NCBI RefSeq assembly: GCF_900095385.1
Contig: NZ_FMID01000011.1
Coordinates: forward strand, 1-40,186
Direction of reading: 5' to 3'
DNA: 40,186 bases
DNA from: Methanoculleus chikugoensis
GTDB taxonomy: Archaea; Halobacteriota; Methanomicrobia; Methanomicrobiales; Methanoculleaceae
Of this stretch, positions 1-7,462 are shown in pieces (the first letter of the stretch is position 1; every line of letters begins with the position of its first letter). Below the pieces are notes generated by a model. It did no database searches, was not told the DNA's origin, and saw only the letters and a list, made by a program, of their open reading frames with translations. A program made the translations under genes and the position numbers.

Positions 1-274
1 TACCCACCGGGAGCACGCCATGACAGGGTGGGCCGGTTCCCTACTTCGACATCATTCCGGTTCATGAGTAATGTGACCGGCATCCAGTGGAAATCGACCC
101 AAGCCGCCCCGGGTGTGGGGGCGTGCTTCGAACCGGAATTCGTACATCCTCCCTCCTATTCTAAGATCTTGCGACACTGTTGGCCCGCTCCCGAGATGAC
201 CGCACGACAGGAATTAAGTGCGCGCGCACCTGCCCGCCGCACGTATACACACTGAGTGAAACCCATCTCCGCCG
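1..274. other. No gene seen at left edge
   Basis: This stretch carries only short overlapping open frames with no coding bias and no start with a ribosome binding site. It lies downstream of the minus-strand permease gene. An ABC-2 permease needs an ATP-binding subunit, but none is encoded here, so the partner must lie outside the window or elsewhere. Confidence 0.5.
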
Positions 275-1342
275 TCACCGGACATCCATCCGCATAAAAC
301 GGGTGTATGCCGATCCGAAGAAGATCGCCGGTAACGCAAGCATCGCGACGATCGGCTGCCAGATGAGAGCGATCAGGGAGGGAAGATCAGGGAGCGGTTC
401 TTCCCCGGGGTGGGGTGTTCTCAGGGCGAAGGGGTCCGGATTGATCCACATCGAGAACCGTGGGTTGGTGATCGCTACCGCGAGTTCCTGGTAATTCCTT
501 TGCGGCGAGAGGAGGCGGACAGTCGCTCCGATACGCTCCTTGTGTTCGAGATAGACTTGCTCCTCCTCCCGGTACTGTAGCCACTCCTCCTCGGTGGGAT
601 GCGGGTCGCTCATAAGATCCACCACATCCGGGGGCGTTCCGGCAACCGCATCGGTAAGGATGCCGCCGACCATCGGTACGACGGAGGAGAAGACGAAGAT
701 AGCGACCAGCGACCAGACAAGAGCGCTCCCGCTCTCGGCAACAACCGCCGAGGCGAGGAGAGCGACCGAGAAGAACGTGAAGAGGTAGACCAGCGAAACG
801 AGCCAGAAGGCCAGGATCGCTCCGAGTTCGGCTGGTGAGGGGACGATTGCAAAGAGCAGGAGGAGCGCGAGCGCGATGAGAACCGCGATGCTCATCGCCA
901 GCGTCAGGGCAGCAAACCCGCCGAGTGCCTTGCCGGTGATCACCTCGTCGCGGAAAACCGGACGGGAGAGGAGGGTTTTGAGCGAACCCGACCAGCGTTC
1001 CCGCGTGATCAGATCGAACCCGGTCGCGATCGCAAGCAGCGGGCCGTAGCTCAGGACCTGCGAGGAGAGGTTGAGGAAGACTACGAGGAGGGAGGGTTTC
1101 TCCGGCATCCAGCCGGGGTAACCCAGGAATTTCGGCACCGGCGCGGTACCGTCGGAGTATGTCGCGAGTTTCTCGCTGTAGTTCTCGACGCCCTCATAGA
1201 GGGAGACGGAGCAGAGGATCAGGAAGAGGAGAAGGACAAGGGTGAACCGCCGGCTCGCGAGGTGGTCGGCAAACTCTTTTCCTGCCACGAGGAGCGTGCG
1301 GCTCGGATCGGGTATCCGGTCCGCCACTCTGTCGTCTTTCAC
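275..1342 (-). CDS. ABC-2 type transporter permease
   Basis: A 355-residue integral membrane protein. The N-terminus (about residues 1-28) is cytoplasmic and contains a short amphipathic stretch (LLVAGKEFADHLASRRF) typical of NosY/ABC-2 permeases. A first membrane helix follows at about 30-48, then a large extracytoplasmic loop and at least four more helices between about 85 and 215, a second charged soluble segment (about 225-300), and a last helix near 325-350 that ends in a basic tail. It follows the lipoprotein gene by 7 bp, so both are probably one transcript. The family exports or extrudes substrates using a separate ATPase; no ATPase gene is visible here. Substrate unknown. The family call is from topology and the N-terminal signature. 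Confidence 0.8.
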   Translation of the reverse strand: MKDDRVADRIPDPSRTLLVAGKEFADHLASRRFTLVLLLFLILCSVSLYEGVENYSEKLATYSDGTAPVPKFLGYPGWMPEKPSLLVVFLNLSSQVLSYGPLLAIATGFDLITRERWSGSLKTLLSRPVFRDEVITGKALGGFAALTLAMSIAVLIALALLLLFAIVPSPAELGAILAFWLVSLVYLFTFFSVALLASAVVAESGSALVWSLVAIFVFSSVVPMVGGILTDAVAGTPPDVVDLMSDPHPTEEEWLQYREEEQVYLEHKERIGATVRLLSPQRNYQELAVAITNPRFSMWINPDPFALRTPHPGEEPLPDLPSLIALIWQPIVAMLALPAIFFGSAYTRFMRMDVR

Positions 1343-1349
1343 CAGATCG

Positions 1350-2339
1350 TTACCTTCCGGGGTTGTAATTTGCAGAAAGAACCTCTCCCGAATGGGCGTC
1401 TATCCATACCTGGGCCGTTCGTGGCGGGTCCTGCGACCGATACCAATCATTGTCGAACGTGATGTACCAGGCAAGAGGCACCGCGACCGGTTCCATTGAT
1501 GGGCGTTGCCGTGCGGTCAGGTCGTACCATCGCAGCTCCATCGATCGGATGGCGATCTCGCCGGGGTCCGTGCCGTAGGTATCGTGAAGGTATGTCAGAA
1601 CCCGTTCTCGGGCTGCGTCTTCCGGGATTGAAGGTTCCGGATCGGCCATGGTGTCGTTGTTTGATACTTTCCAGAATTTAGAGTAAGAGACGACGCGGCC
1701 GTTGATCGAATCGATATCAAGTATGATTCTGTCGGACTGGCAGAGGACGTCGTCGATCGGGCGCTGATACACGAAATGATACGGTCCGTTTCGCAAACCC
1801 AGCGGTGTATCTACTGTAGAGAGTACTGCGACGGTCTTCACGACGTCCGAACGCTCGTTTCGGTCCTGGAGATACGCATCGGCGATCTCCTCCGCCACCT
1901 CGATCGTGATTGCAGGGTCGGCAGGCCGGTAATAGTCACGGCCGTCCTGGAAGTACACCATATCCCCGTCGACAGCATCGATCGATACCAGGATATCGCC
2001 TTCCGGGTCGGGGTCACCTTCCGCTTTCACCCGGAACCGCCAGACGTCGCCGTAGGTCTGCACGTCGTACGGCTCTGCGGCCATCCGTTCGATCCGGATC
2101 CCGTGGATCTCCTGCTCCAGTGCGGCCGCGGCAAGCGAACGCGCTTCCTCTTCGCCGATCAGGCCGTCCATCGACGATTGGGCCGGTGTCATCCCGGGTG
2201 ACGCTGTCGCCTCCGGCGACGTCGGTGCAACCGGCCCGTTTCCACCGGCATCCGTCCCGACACACCCGGCCGACGCCGCCGCACAGGCCAGGAGGAGGAC
2301 TGTTGCGAGTGTGTAACCGTTTTTGTTGATAGGTTTCAT
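1350..2339 (-). CDS. Exported lipoprotein with PepSY/YcdB-like repeats
   Basis: A 329-residue predicted lipoprotein. Residues 1-25 form a signal peptide ending in a lipobox (ASAGC), so the mature protein would be lipid-anchored outside the membrane. A Thr/Pro/Ser-rich linker follows to about residue 50. The rest has repeated alpha/beta units that end in phrases such as ILVSIDAVDGDMVYF, ILDIDSINGRVVSY and VWIDAHSGEVLS; this is the pattern of PepSY or YcdB-type domains, often inhibitors or chaperones of exported proteins. The ATG is preceded by GAGG with 7-8 nt spacing. It is the first gene of a probable two-gene transcript with the ABC-2 permease and lies downstream of a palindrome and TATA box. 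Function is not assignable beyond the domain type. Confidence 0.75.
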   Translation of the reverse strand: MKPINKNGYTLATVLLLACAAASAGCVGTDAGGNGPVAPTSPEATASPGMTPAQSSMDGLIGEEEARSLAAAALEQEIHGIRIERMAAEPYDVQTYGDVWRFRVKAEGDPDPEGDILVSIDAVDGDMVYFQDGRDYYRPADPAITIEVAEEIADAYLQDRNERSDVVKTVAVLSTVDTPLGLRNGPYHFVYQRPIDDVLCQSDRIILDIDSINGRVVSYSKFWKVSNNDTMADPEPSIPEDAARERVLTYLHDTYGTDPGEIAIRSMELRWYDLTARQRPSMEPVAVPLAWYITFDNDWYRSQDPPRTAQVWIDAHSGEVLSANYNPGR

Positions 2340-2482
2340 GGTTCTATCCTCATTTCACGCATGCCCCGGGAGGCCGCGGAACCCCAATGGCTATCCCTGA
2401 CAGCAGCCAAAAGCACCATCAACCTCCAGACACGCTTCGGGGGCCGCGAAACGACGCCAATCGATGAATCCGGCTCCCGCAG

Positions 2483-2500
2483 GATACCGCATGCGGTATC
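2483..2500. promoter_or_regulatory. 18-bp perfect palindrome, candidate operator
   Basis: GATACCGCATGCGGTATC is fully self-complementary. It begins a few bases downstream of the expected start site set by the minus-strand TATA box at 2526-2531, a position where a bound dimeric repressor would block initiation of the lipoprotein/permease transcript. It could instead form a hairpin in the leader. Confidence 0.55.
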
Positions 2501-2525
2501 GTCAATCGAGACGTCGTTGTCCTTC

Positions 2526-2538
2526 TTTATACCTTTTC
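2526..2538 (-). promoter_or_regulatory. BRE/TATA promoter for lipoprotein-permease unit
   Basis: Read on the minus strand, the sequence is GAAAAGG followed by TATAAA, a very good archaeal BRE plus TATA box. The start site would fall near 2500-2505, giving a leader of about 160 nt before the ATG at 2339. The 398 bp between the two minus-strand genes hold no gene besides this regulatory region. Confidence 0.6.
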
Positions 2539-2737
2539 TGTGCCAATCGTCAATTCGACCGGATGTTCGAAGGCCCCGGGCCGGGGACAGGATCCATTCT
2601 GCAGATGCAGGAGCCTGATACTCCGGCACAATCCCCGAATACCGGCAGCAGGCCGATCGCGCACGTCTGCGCGGCGCCGGCAGTGGCGGATATGTGCCGG
2701 GCTGAAGGTGGCAAGAGCCTTCATCCGCGAGACGGAC

Positions 2738-3604
2738 TCACCCGGTATCTTCCGCCGGAACCCGTGCGGGTTCGGGACTGTGGTCATGCACATACTCTGT
2801 CATCAGCATTCGAGCGTAGTTGTCGGTGAGAGTATACCGCACATACCGCCCCACCCTCTCGGACGTTACAATCCCCTGGTGTTCCAGATATTTTACGTGC
2901 GTATAGACTGTGGCTTTGGACAGACCCGACTCTTCGGCGAGCTCTTCGGTGTGTGCACCCCCATTCAGGAATATCTGTGTTATAATTCCCCGCCGGGCGT
3001 CGTTGTTCATAGTAATGATAAGAGTCTCTTTTTCAGCCGAATACGGCGAACCGGTGGCAAAATAGTGGATTCTCCCCCTCCTTTTGACCGCCCTCAACAG
3101 GCCTGCGGACTGCAGTCTTTCCAGATGGTAACCAAGTGTCCCTCTCGTCAGGGACATCTCCTTCAGCAATTTCCTGAAATGCAACCCCGGGTTTGCCTTG
3201 ATGAAACTAAGAATCTCAAGTCTCCGTGGACTGTCCAGAACATTCTTTCTGGAGATCCGTTTGTACCCGAGGTAGCCGAAGGCCTTCAGGGGGAGAAGAG
3301 TCTCAATCGGGGTCGCCGTTAACTGGGGAAATATGCACAGCAGCAGGACGAGCCAGAGCGGGATCGGGTCTATCTCCCGCACCGTCTCGCCCGATACAGA
3401 GGTGCCGGGCTCTTTGTCGACGTTTCGAGAAGGCTGAACTGTGTATTCGGTGGCATCGGCAACCGACACTAGCAGAACCGAAAATAGGATCGAGAGGGCG
3501 AGTAACCGGAAAAGTCCGCCCGCTCCGGTGCCGGTAGAGGTTGAGGGCGTACGATCTCCGGGACGGCACCCGCTCGCCGTATACAGAGAATGTCCGGGGG
3601 CCAT
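2738..3604 (-). CDS. Membrane-anchored double winged-helix transcriptional regulator
   Basis: A 288-residue protein. The N-terminal part has a hydrophobic segment (about residues 31-50, possibly a signal anchor) and a second one at about 82-105, with a short outside segment between them. The C-terminal two thirds hold two winged-helix domains in tandem: about 128-185 (LHFRKLLKEMSLTRGTLGYH, then a basic wing GRIHYF) and about 198-265 (TEELAEESGLSKATVYTHVK, then GRYVRYTL). This architecture is common in Methanomicrobiales, where the membrane part may sense an outside signal. It sits upstream of, and in the same direction as, the lipoprotein/permease unit and its palindromic site, so it is a plausible regulator of it; that link is inference. 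The start codon lacks a strong ribosome binding site. Confidence 0.8.
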   Translation of the reverse strand: MAPGHSLYTASGCRPGDRTPSTSTGTGAGGLFRLLALSILFSVLLVSVADATEYTVQPSRNVDKEPGTSVSGETVREIDPIPLWLVLLLCIFPQLTATPIETLLPLKAFGYLGYKRISRKNVLDSPRRLEILSFIKANPGLHFRKLLKEMSLTRGTLGYHLERLQSAGLLRAVKRRGRIHYFATGSPYSAEKETLIITMNNDARRGIITQIFLNGGAHTEELAEESGLSKATVYTHVKYLEHQGIVTSERVGRYVRYTLTDNYARMLMTEYVHDHSPEPARVPAEDTG

Positions 3605-3800
3605 GCGTTTTCTCTTTACTGATACCCCAATATGGTTTTCCGTATTTTATGAGTCTTATAGCACAAAAACCAATTCCAGTTTCGTCTCTGTCCACTTCTT
3701 TTCCCTGGAGACGAACCTACCCGAGGACCATCACGACCGTATATGCCCGTCGGAGTAACCATATCCGAAAAATGGATGCAGTACTGACGTGCCGGAACGG
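3605..3800. other. Intergenic DNA with divergent promoters
   Basis: No gene is visible. On the minus strand, AT-rich TATA-like stretches occur at about 3640-3660, at a suitable distance from the regulator start at 3604. The region then runs into the repeated cassette that begins near 3800. Confidence 0.4.
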
Positions 3801-4262
3801 CCTGCGCGCAATGTACGGCGAGAGAGCCCCAGCACCGAATCTCCCGGAACAATACTGCTCATACCAGCCCTGCATTTTCCATCGGGAGGGAATTCTCCTG
3901 TGAGGGTCTCATGCAGGTGGAGTTGCCTATGGCGATCCCGGGGCATTATCCCTGCTATTTTCCAGAAAAGTCGCGTGTCAAAATGGTGTTTGTCCCATAA
4001 ACGGTTTATCTCAAAACTGACAAGTGAACACTTGTGGGTGCCGCAGGCGGTGCCTGCACCGGTGCGGAGGTCCACCCGGTCAGTAGCGAATCGGATGGGT
4101 GAACGTCCCGCGCGCCCGGAGGCAAAAGGAACGTGTGCTCTTCCCGTACTTGAAGGTATGCCCCTCCGCCCTCCGGGAAGTTACTGGAAGAATATGGAAT
4201 GAACAGAAAAATTGGAATGCGGGCATTCTCCATGCTCCTGGCACTGCTACTGGTGAGTGTGA
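3800..4262 (+). repeat. Leader/signal-peptide cassette, copy A
   Basis: This segment is repeated at about 6936-7462. The similarity starts at CCTGCGCGCA (3801), is patchy for about 180 bp, becomes nearly exact from TGGTGTTTGTCCCATAAAC (3984), and continues through the start codon to the end of the signal-peptide hydrophobic core (4262). After that the two genes are unrelated. It contains three dyads: ATAAACgGTTTAT (3997-4009), ACAAGTGAACACTTGT (4020-4035) and GCAGGCggtGCCTGC (4043-4057). A later arm pair CCCGGAGG (4115-4122) and CCTCCGGG (4170-4177) could fold a leader hairpin just before the gene. It is best read as a shared promoter, 5-prime leader and secretion signal. Confidence 0.75.
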
Positions 4263-5332
4263 TGATGATGCCGGTGATGGCCGCCGAACAAGTGTGGCAG
4301 TCTCAGGGTAATGAACAAAATGTGCGATATGACTTGGAAAAGTATACTGTACGTCTTGTTGATTCTGAAATACCCAAGGATCTGATCGGCGCCAGGACTC
4401 AAGCAGCAATGAGTTCCTTTGAGGAAGAGTTTAAGAATATCCAACCGAGGTATGTCGGCGCAGCTGAAGTTGATATATCCGAAGACGAGAAAATCGTTGC
4501 TTACGTATTTCGGGTTCTTCCAAATGGAGAGAGTGTCTCTTATGTAGAGGTAGTTTCATCCAAAGATAACCTCTCGTTGGAGGAAATATCTTCTCATGCA
4601 GATGCTTGGATCGATGGGCCGCTGAAGAACAAAACGGAGGAGTCCCTCAAAGAGAGTGATATTGGGCTTCTTTCATATGGACCGACCCCGATTCATACAG
4701 CGACGATAAGCAGAACTTACACCGGTGTCGGGCGTGCGTACCTTACAACGACATGGTACTGGGATAATCAAGAAACTAACTCGAATCAGGATTATTTCTT
4801 CACAAAGACGACCTTGAGAACTGATCCGGGGATTGATATATCTGGTTATGAGCCATATAGAAACGCGCAGTTTGACGTGGAAATAGATTCTGACTATTCA
4901 GTCCCGGGTTATTATCAGCACTTGCCGAATGTTCAGGTAATCCAGAATGATCCACAGACTACAAATGGGTATACGACTGTCGGGCTCTCTCTTGGTACTG
5001 GTGGGTGCGCTCTCCAGTGGTCAACAGCCATTCCCAGTACACATGTTGAGCTCCACAATCTGGGTGGCAACACCCTTTATTGGCACGAAGAATTTTTCCT
5101 CCTTGCCAGTTGCGCAGCCACTACATTTGAGTTCACCCCGGGTCAGTACTCATACTGTTCGCAGTCGTCTGCACGGAATGGCAACACATATGTTGTCTCC
5201 CGGGTGATGGCCGATGTTTCAGACGGATGGGGAATAATAGTGGACGGTATCGCCTATTTCGCTCCTTCCGGAACAAACTCCTGGGGTCATCTCTGTAAGA
5301 TTAAGTGGAGTGGGGGATACGTTCATACCTAA
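4199..5332 (+). CDS. Secreted protein of unknown function, paralogue 1
   Basis: A 377-residue exported protein. Residues 1-28 form a signal peptide with a basic start (MNRKIGMRAF), a long hydrophobic core and an AxA-like cleavage site (PVMAAE). The mature part has no family I recognise. It is mostly beta-strand-like and rich in Tyr, Trp, Ser and Thr, with several Cys residues in the C-terminal half (GGCALQ, ASCAATT, SYCSQ, HLCKI) that could form disulfides outside the cell. It resembles the next gene in several places, for example VSYVEV against VSYAEV and SWGHL against PWGHL, so the two are tandem paralogues. Its leader and signal-peptide codons are shared with the phospholipase gene at 7400. 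Codon use is more AT-rich than the housekeeping genes around it. Confidence 0.75.
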   Translation: MNRKIGMRAFSMLLALLLVSVMMMPVMAAEQVWQSQGNEQNVRYDLEKYTVRLVDSEIPKDLIGARTQAAMSSFEEEFKNIQPRYVGAAEVDISEDEKIVAYVFRVLPNGESVSYVEVVSSKDNLSLEEISSHADAWIDGPLKNKTEESLKESDIGLLSYGPTPIHTATISRTYTGVGRAYLTTTWYWDNQETNSNQDYFFTKTTLRTDPGIDISGYEPYRNAQFDVEIDSDYSVPGYYQHLPNVQVIQNDPQTTNGYTTVGLSLGTGGCALQWSTAIPSTHVELHNLGGNTLYWHEEFFLLASCAATTFEFTPGQYSYCSQSSARNGNTYVVSRVMADVSDGWGIIVDGIAYFAPSGTNSWGHLCKIKWSGGYVHT

Positions 5333-5345
5333 CTGGAGATAACCT

Positions 5346-6467
5346 GTGTCGACATCACCAACATTTCTCTCCTTTTTGATGCCTGAACCGAAGGGACAGA
5401 TTCGGATTAAATGCTTATCGTTCATAGCGCTACTCTGTTTCTCCGTTGCAGTGATCGATGTGGCCTCTGCGCTTCCCGGGAATTCGTCTTATGACGATTT
5501 CAACGGTTTGAATACCGATTCGCTCTACCTATCCCATGAAAACCTCTCGCCGCGCGAAGTAACGGACTGGATGGATCGCATGTCCGGTATCTCCTCCGTC
5601 CCTTCGAATCCGGATCTCTCTTTCCGGTATGAGGCGATCTTCTTCCCGGATCTCCCCCCTGACGCGGAACTCGTCGGATACTACGCTCGTGCCCTTCCCG
5701 ATGGAGTCACCGTGTCCTATGCCGAGGTGACCGGCAGAGCAGCCCCGGCACCGGACGGTTTTTCAGCCCGGGCGGAAGACCGCATATCTGGCGGGGAAGC
5801 CCTGGCGGTGCGTGAACGTCTCCGTGATGCGGCCGGTTTGTCCGATGAGTATGTCGAGGTTGCACGCCACACAACTGTCCGGGTGTCCCCGGGCGTCGGG
5901 CAGATGATCGCAACAACGGCACTTTACCAGCATTCCAATGACTATGATCAGGGACACGAGTATTTCTGTCTCGGATCTCACATCGCCATGACACCGGAGG
6001 ATGACTGGAGAAACTCGGGATTTCGCGTAAGTTACGATCTGGACACGGCGTATTACTCCTTGAAGCCTCTTGGTGGATTTTTCGGCCAATCCGGCCCCCA
6101 AACATCTCCGCGATACACGGAGTCCCCGGGAGACGTTGTCGGTAAACTCCTGAACACCTTCGATACCTTCGGCATATTCTCCGGGTTGTTCGGCCACCGG
6201 GTCGGGTTTCATGCTCACGACACGACAGGTGTCGCCTGGACTACTGAATGCGGATACTTTGCCTCAGGTGCCACCGGTGTGCTCAACCTGACTCCGATCT
6301 CGGATGTCGTGGGAAAACAGCCCTCCGCAGACGATGCCGCGTGGCACGTTCTGGCGGGCATCGAGATCGATACGGAACCCGGCTGGTCACGGCCCGGGGA
6401 ACTACCAGCGTCCTCCCTCCCCTGGGGTCACCTCGTCTTCATCCGTAAAGCGACGGGAGCGGCCTGA
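5346..6467 (+). CDS. Secreted protein of unknown function, paralogue 2
   Basis: A 373-residue exported protein, 13 bp after its paralogue and probably co-transcribed. A GTG start at 5346 is supported by GGAG seven bases upstream; an ATG at 5379 would give a more compact signal peptide and remains possible. The hydrophobic stretch at about residues 24-41 ends in an AxA-type site (ASALPG). The mature part is alignable by eye with the previous protein: AELVGYYARALPDGVTVSYAE matches the equivalent AYVFRVLPNGESVSYVE region, and both end in a WGHL motif. It lacks most of the cysteines of paralogue 1. GC content is higher than in paralogue 1. No function can be assigned. Confidence 0.72.
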   Translation: MSTSPTFLSFLMPEPKGQIRIKCLSFIALLCFSVAVIDVASALPGNSSYDDFNGLNTDSLYLSHENLSPREVTDWMDRMSGISSVPSNPDLSFRYEAIFFPDLPPDAELVGYYARALPDGVTVSYAEVTGRAAPAPDGFSARAEDRISGGEALAVRERLRDAAGLSDEYVEVARHTTVRVSPGVGQMIATTALYQHSNDYDQGHEYFCLGSHIAMTPEDDWRNSGFRVSYDLDTAYYSLKPLGGFFGQSGPQTSPRYTESPGDVVGKLLNTFDTFGIFSGLFGHRVGFHAHDTTGVAWTTECGYFASGATGVLNLTPISDVVGKQPSADDAAWHVLAGIEIDTEPGWSRPGELPASSLPWGHLVFIRKATGAA

Positions 6468-6600
6468 TGCCGGAGGGTCGGGCGGCGGTCCCTCTCCTTC
6501 GGCACGGGTCTATTTTTCCACTTTCCGCCCCGTTGTTCGAGGACGAAAACCTGGAGAAAAGGCATGAAGCAGACTACGCGGGAGGCACCGCCCTCTTGAT

Positions 6601-6900
6601 ATGCCTGCCCGTCAGAGGACCCCGGCTGTTCCCCCGGAGAACGCATTATTTGTCATCCACCTGACCGAGAAGGACTTCGGGCAGCACCCCGCGCTCGACG
6701 TAGTCATCCGGGGCGAGGAGCGCAACCCGTCAGCGTGGGAGTGGGGCGACCGGGACCAGCGCGTCATCGGGGGAACTAAGGTCTCGTACGGGGAGAGCAA
6801 GGCGCTCCACGATGCCTACGGTCCCCAGGGGGAGAGGGGACTGTACCCGCTCATGGAGTACGAAGATGCGTATTACATAGTGGTGACGACGTGGCCGTGA
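6601..6900 (+). CDS. Hypothetical protein, possibly 5-prime truncated
   Basis: A 99-codon frame with strong GC bias at third codon positions, so it is probably coding, and a clean stop at 6898. There is no ribosome binding site before the ATG at 6601 and no signal peptide. A better-placed start with GGAG lies at 6564 in another frame but stops after 11 codons. The N-terminus may therefore be decayed or misread. The C-terminal half (RGEERNPSAWEWG, YGESKALHDAYG, YEDAYYIVVTTWP) looks like a folded domain, but I recognise no family. Confidence 0.45.
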   Translation: MPARQRTPAVPPENALFVIHLTEKDFGQHPALDVVIRGEERNPSAWEWGDRDQRVIGGTKVSYGESKALHDAYGPQGERGLYPLMEYEDAYYIVVTTWP

Positions 6901-6935
6901 AGGGGGCTCCGCCGTGCGACTGCACCCCGGGGCGA

Positions 6936-7462
6936 CCTGCGCGCAGTGAACGGCGGAGGGGAGCCCTGCACCGGATCTGCTCAAACTGTTCTGCTCATTC
7001 CGGCGCTGCTTTTACCATCCAGGAGGAGAATTGCCTTCGAGACCGATCAGTCACAGGGGATATCATCTACGGTGATCTCAGGGCGTCAGGACAGCTTTTT
7101 TGAGAAGAGACGGGTTCGATCTGGTGTTTGTCCCATAAACAGTTTATCTCAAAACTGACAAGTGAACACTTGTAGGTGCCGCAGGCGGTGCCTGTAACGA
7201 TGCGGAAGTCCACCCGGCCAGTAGCGAATCGGATGGGTGAACGTCCCGCGCGCCCGGAGGCAAAGGGGCAGCGGTTTCGTTAACCCATGCGTCGAGCGCG
7301 AACGTCCCGCGCGCCCGGAGGCAAAGGGAACGTAAGCGTTCTGCGTACTTAAACGTGTGCCTCTCCTGCCTCCGGTGAACGAAAACGGAGTTGGAACACA
7401 TGAAAGCAAAAGCTGGAATGCGAGCATTCTCCATGCTCCTGGCACTGCTGCTAGTGAGTGTG
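6936..7462 (+). repeat. Leader/signal-peptide cassette, copy B
   Basis: Second copy of the cassette at 3800-4262. The dyads are kept: ATAAACaGTTTAT (7135-7147), ACAAGTGAACACTTGT (7158-7173) and GCAGGCggtGCCTGT (7181-7195). A 29-bp block starting GAACGTCCCGCGCGCC is present twice (7239-7267 and 7300-7328), so this copy is about 60 bp longer than copy A. The distal arm pair is CCGGAGGCA (7315-7323) with TGCCTCCGG (7367-7375), enclosing a small hairpin GAACG/CGTTC (7328-7341). The identity continues into the signal-peptide codons of the phospholipase gene. No separate gene is seen between 6901 and 7399. Confidence 0.75.

Noticed and set aside
6564-6599. Alternative start MKQTTREAPPS for the 6601 ORF
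   Set aside because: It has GGAG upstream but ends after 11 codons; joining it to the 6601 frame would need a base gain or two losses, so it is only a hint of decay.
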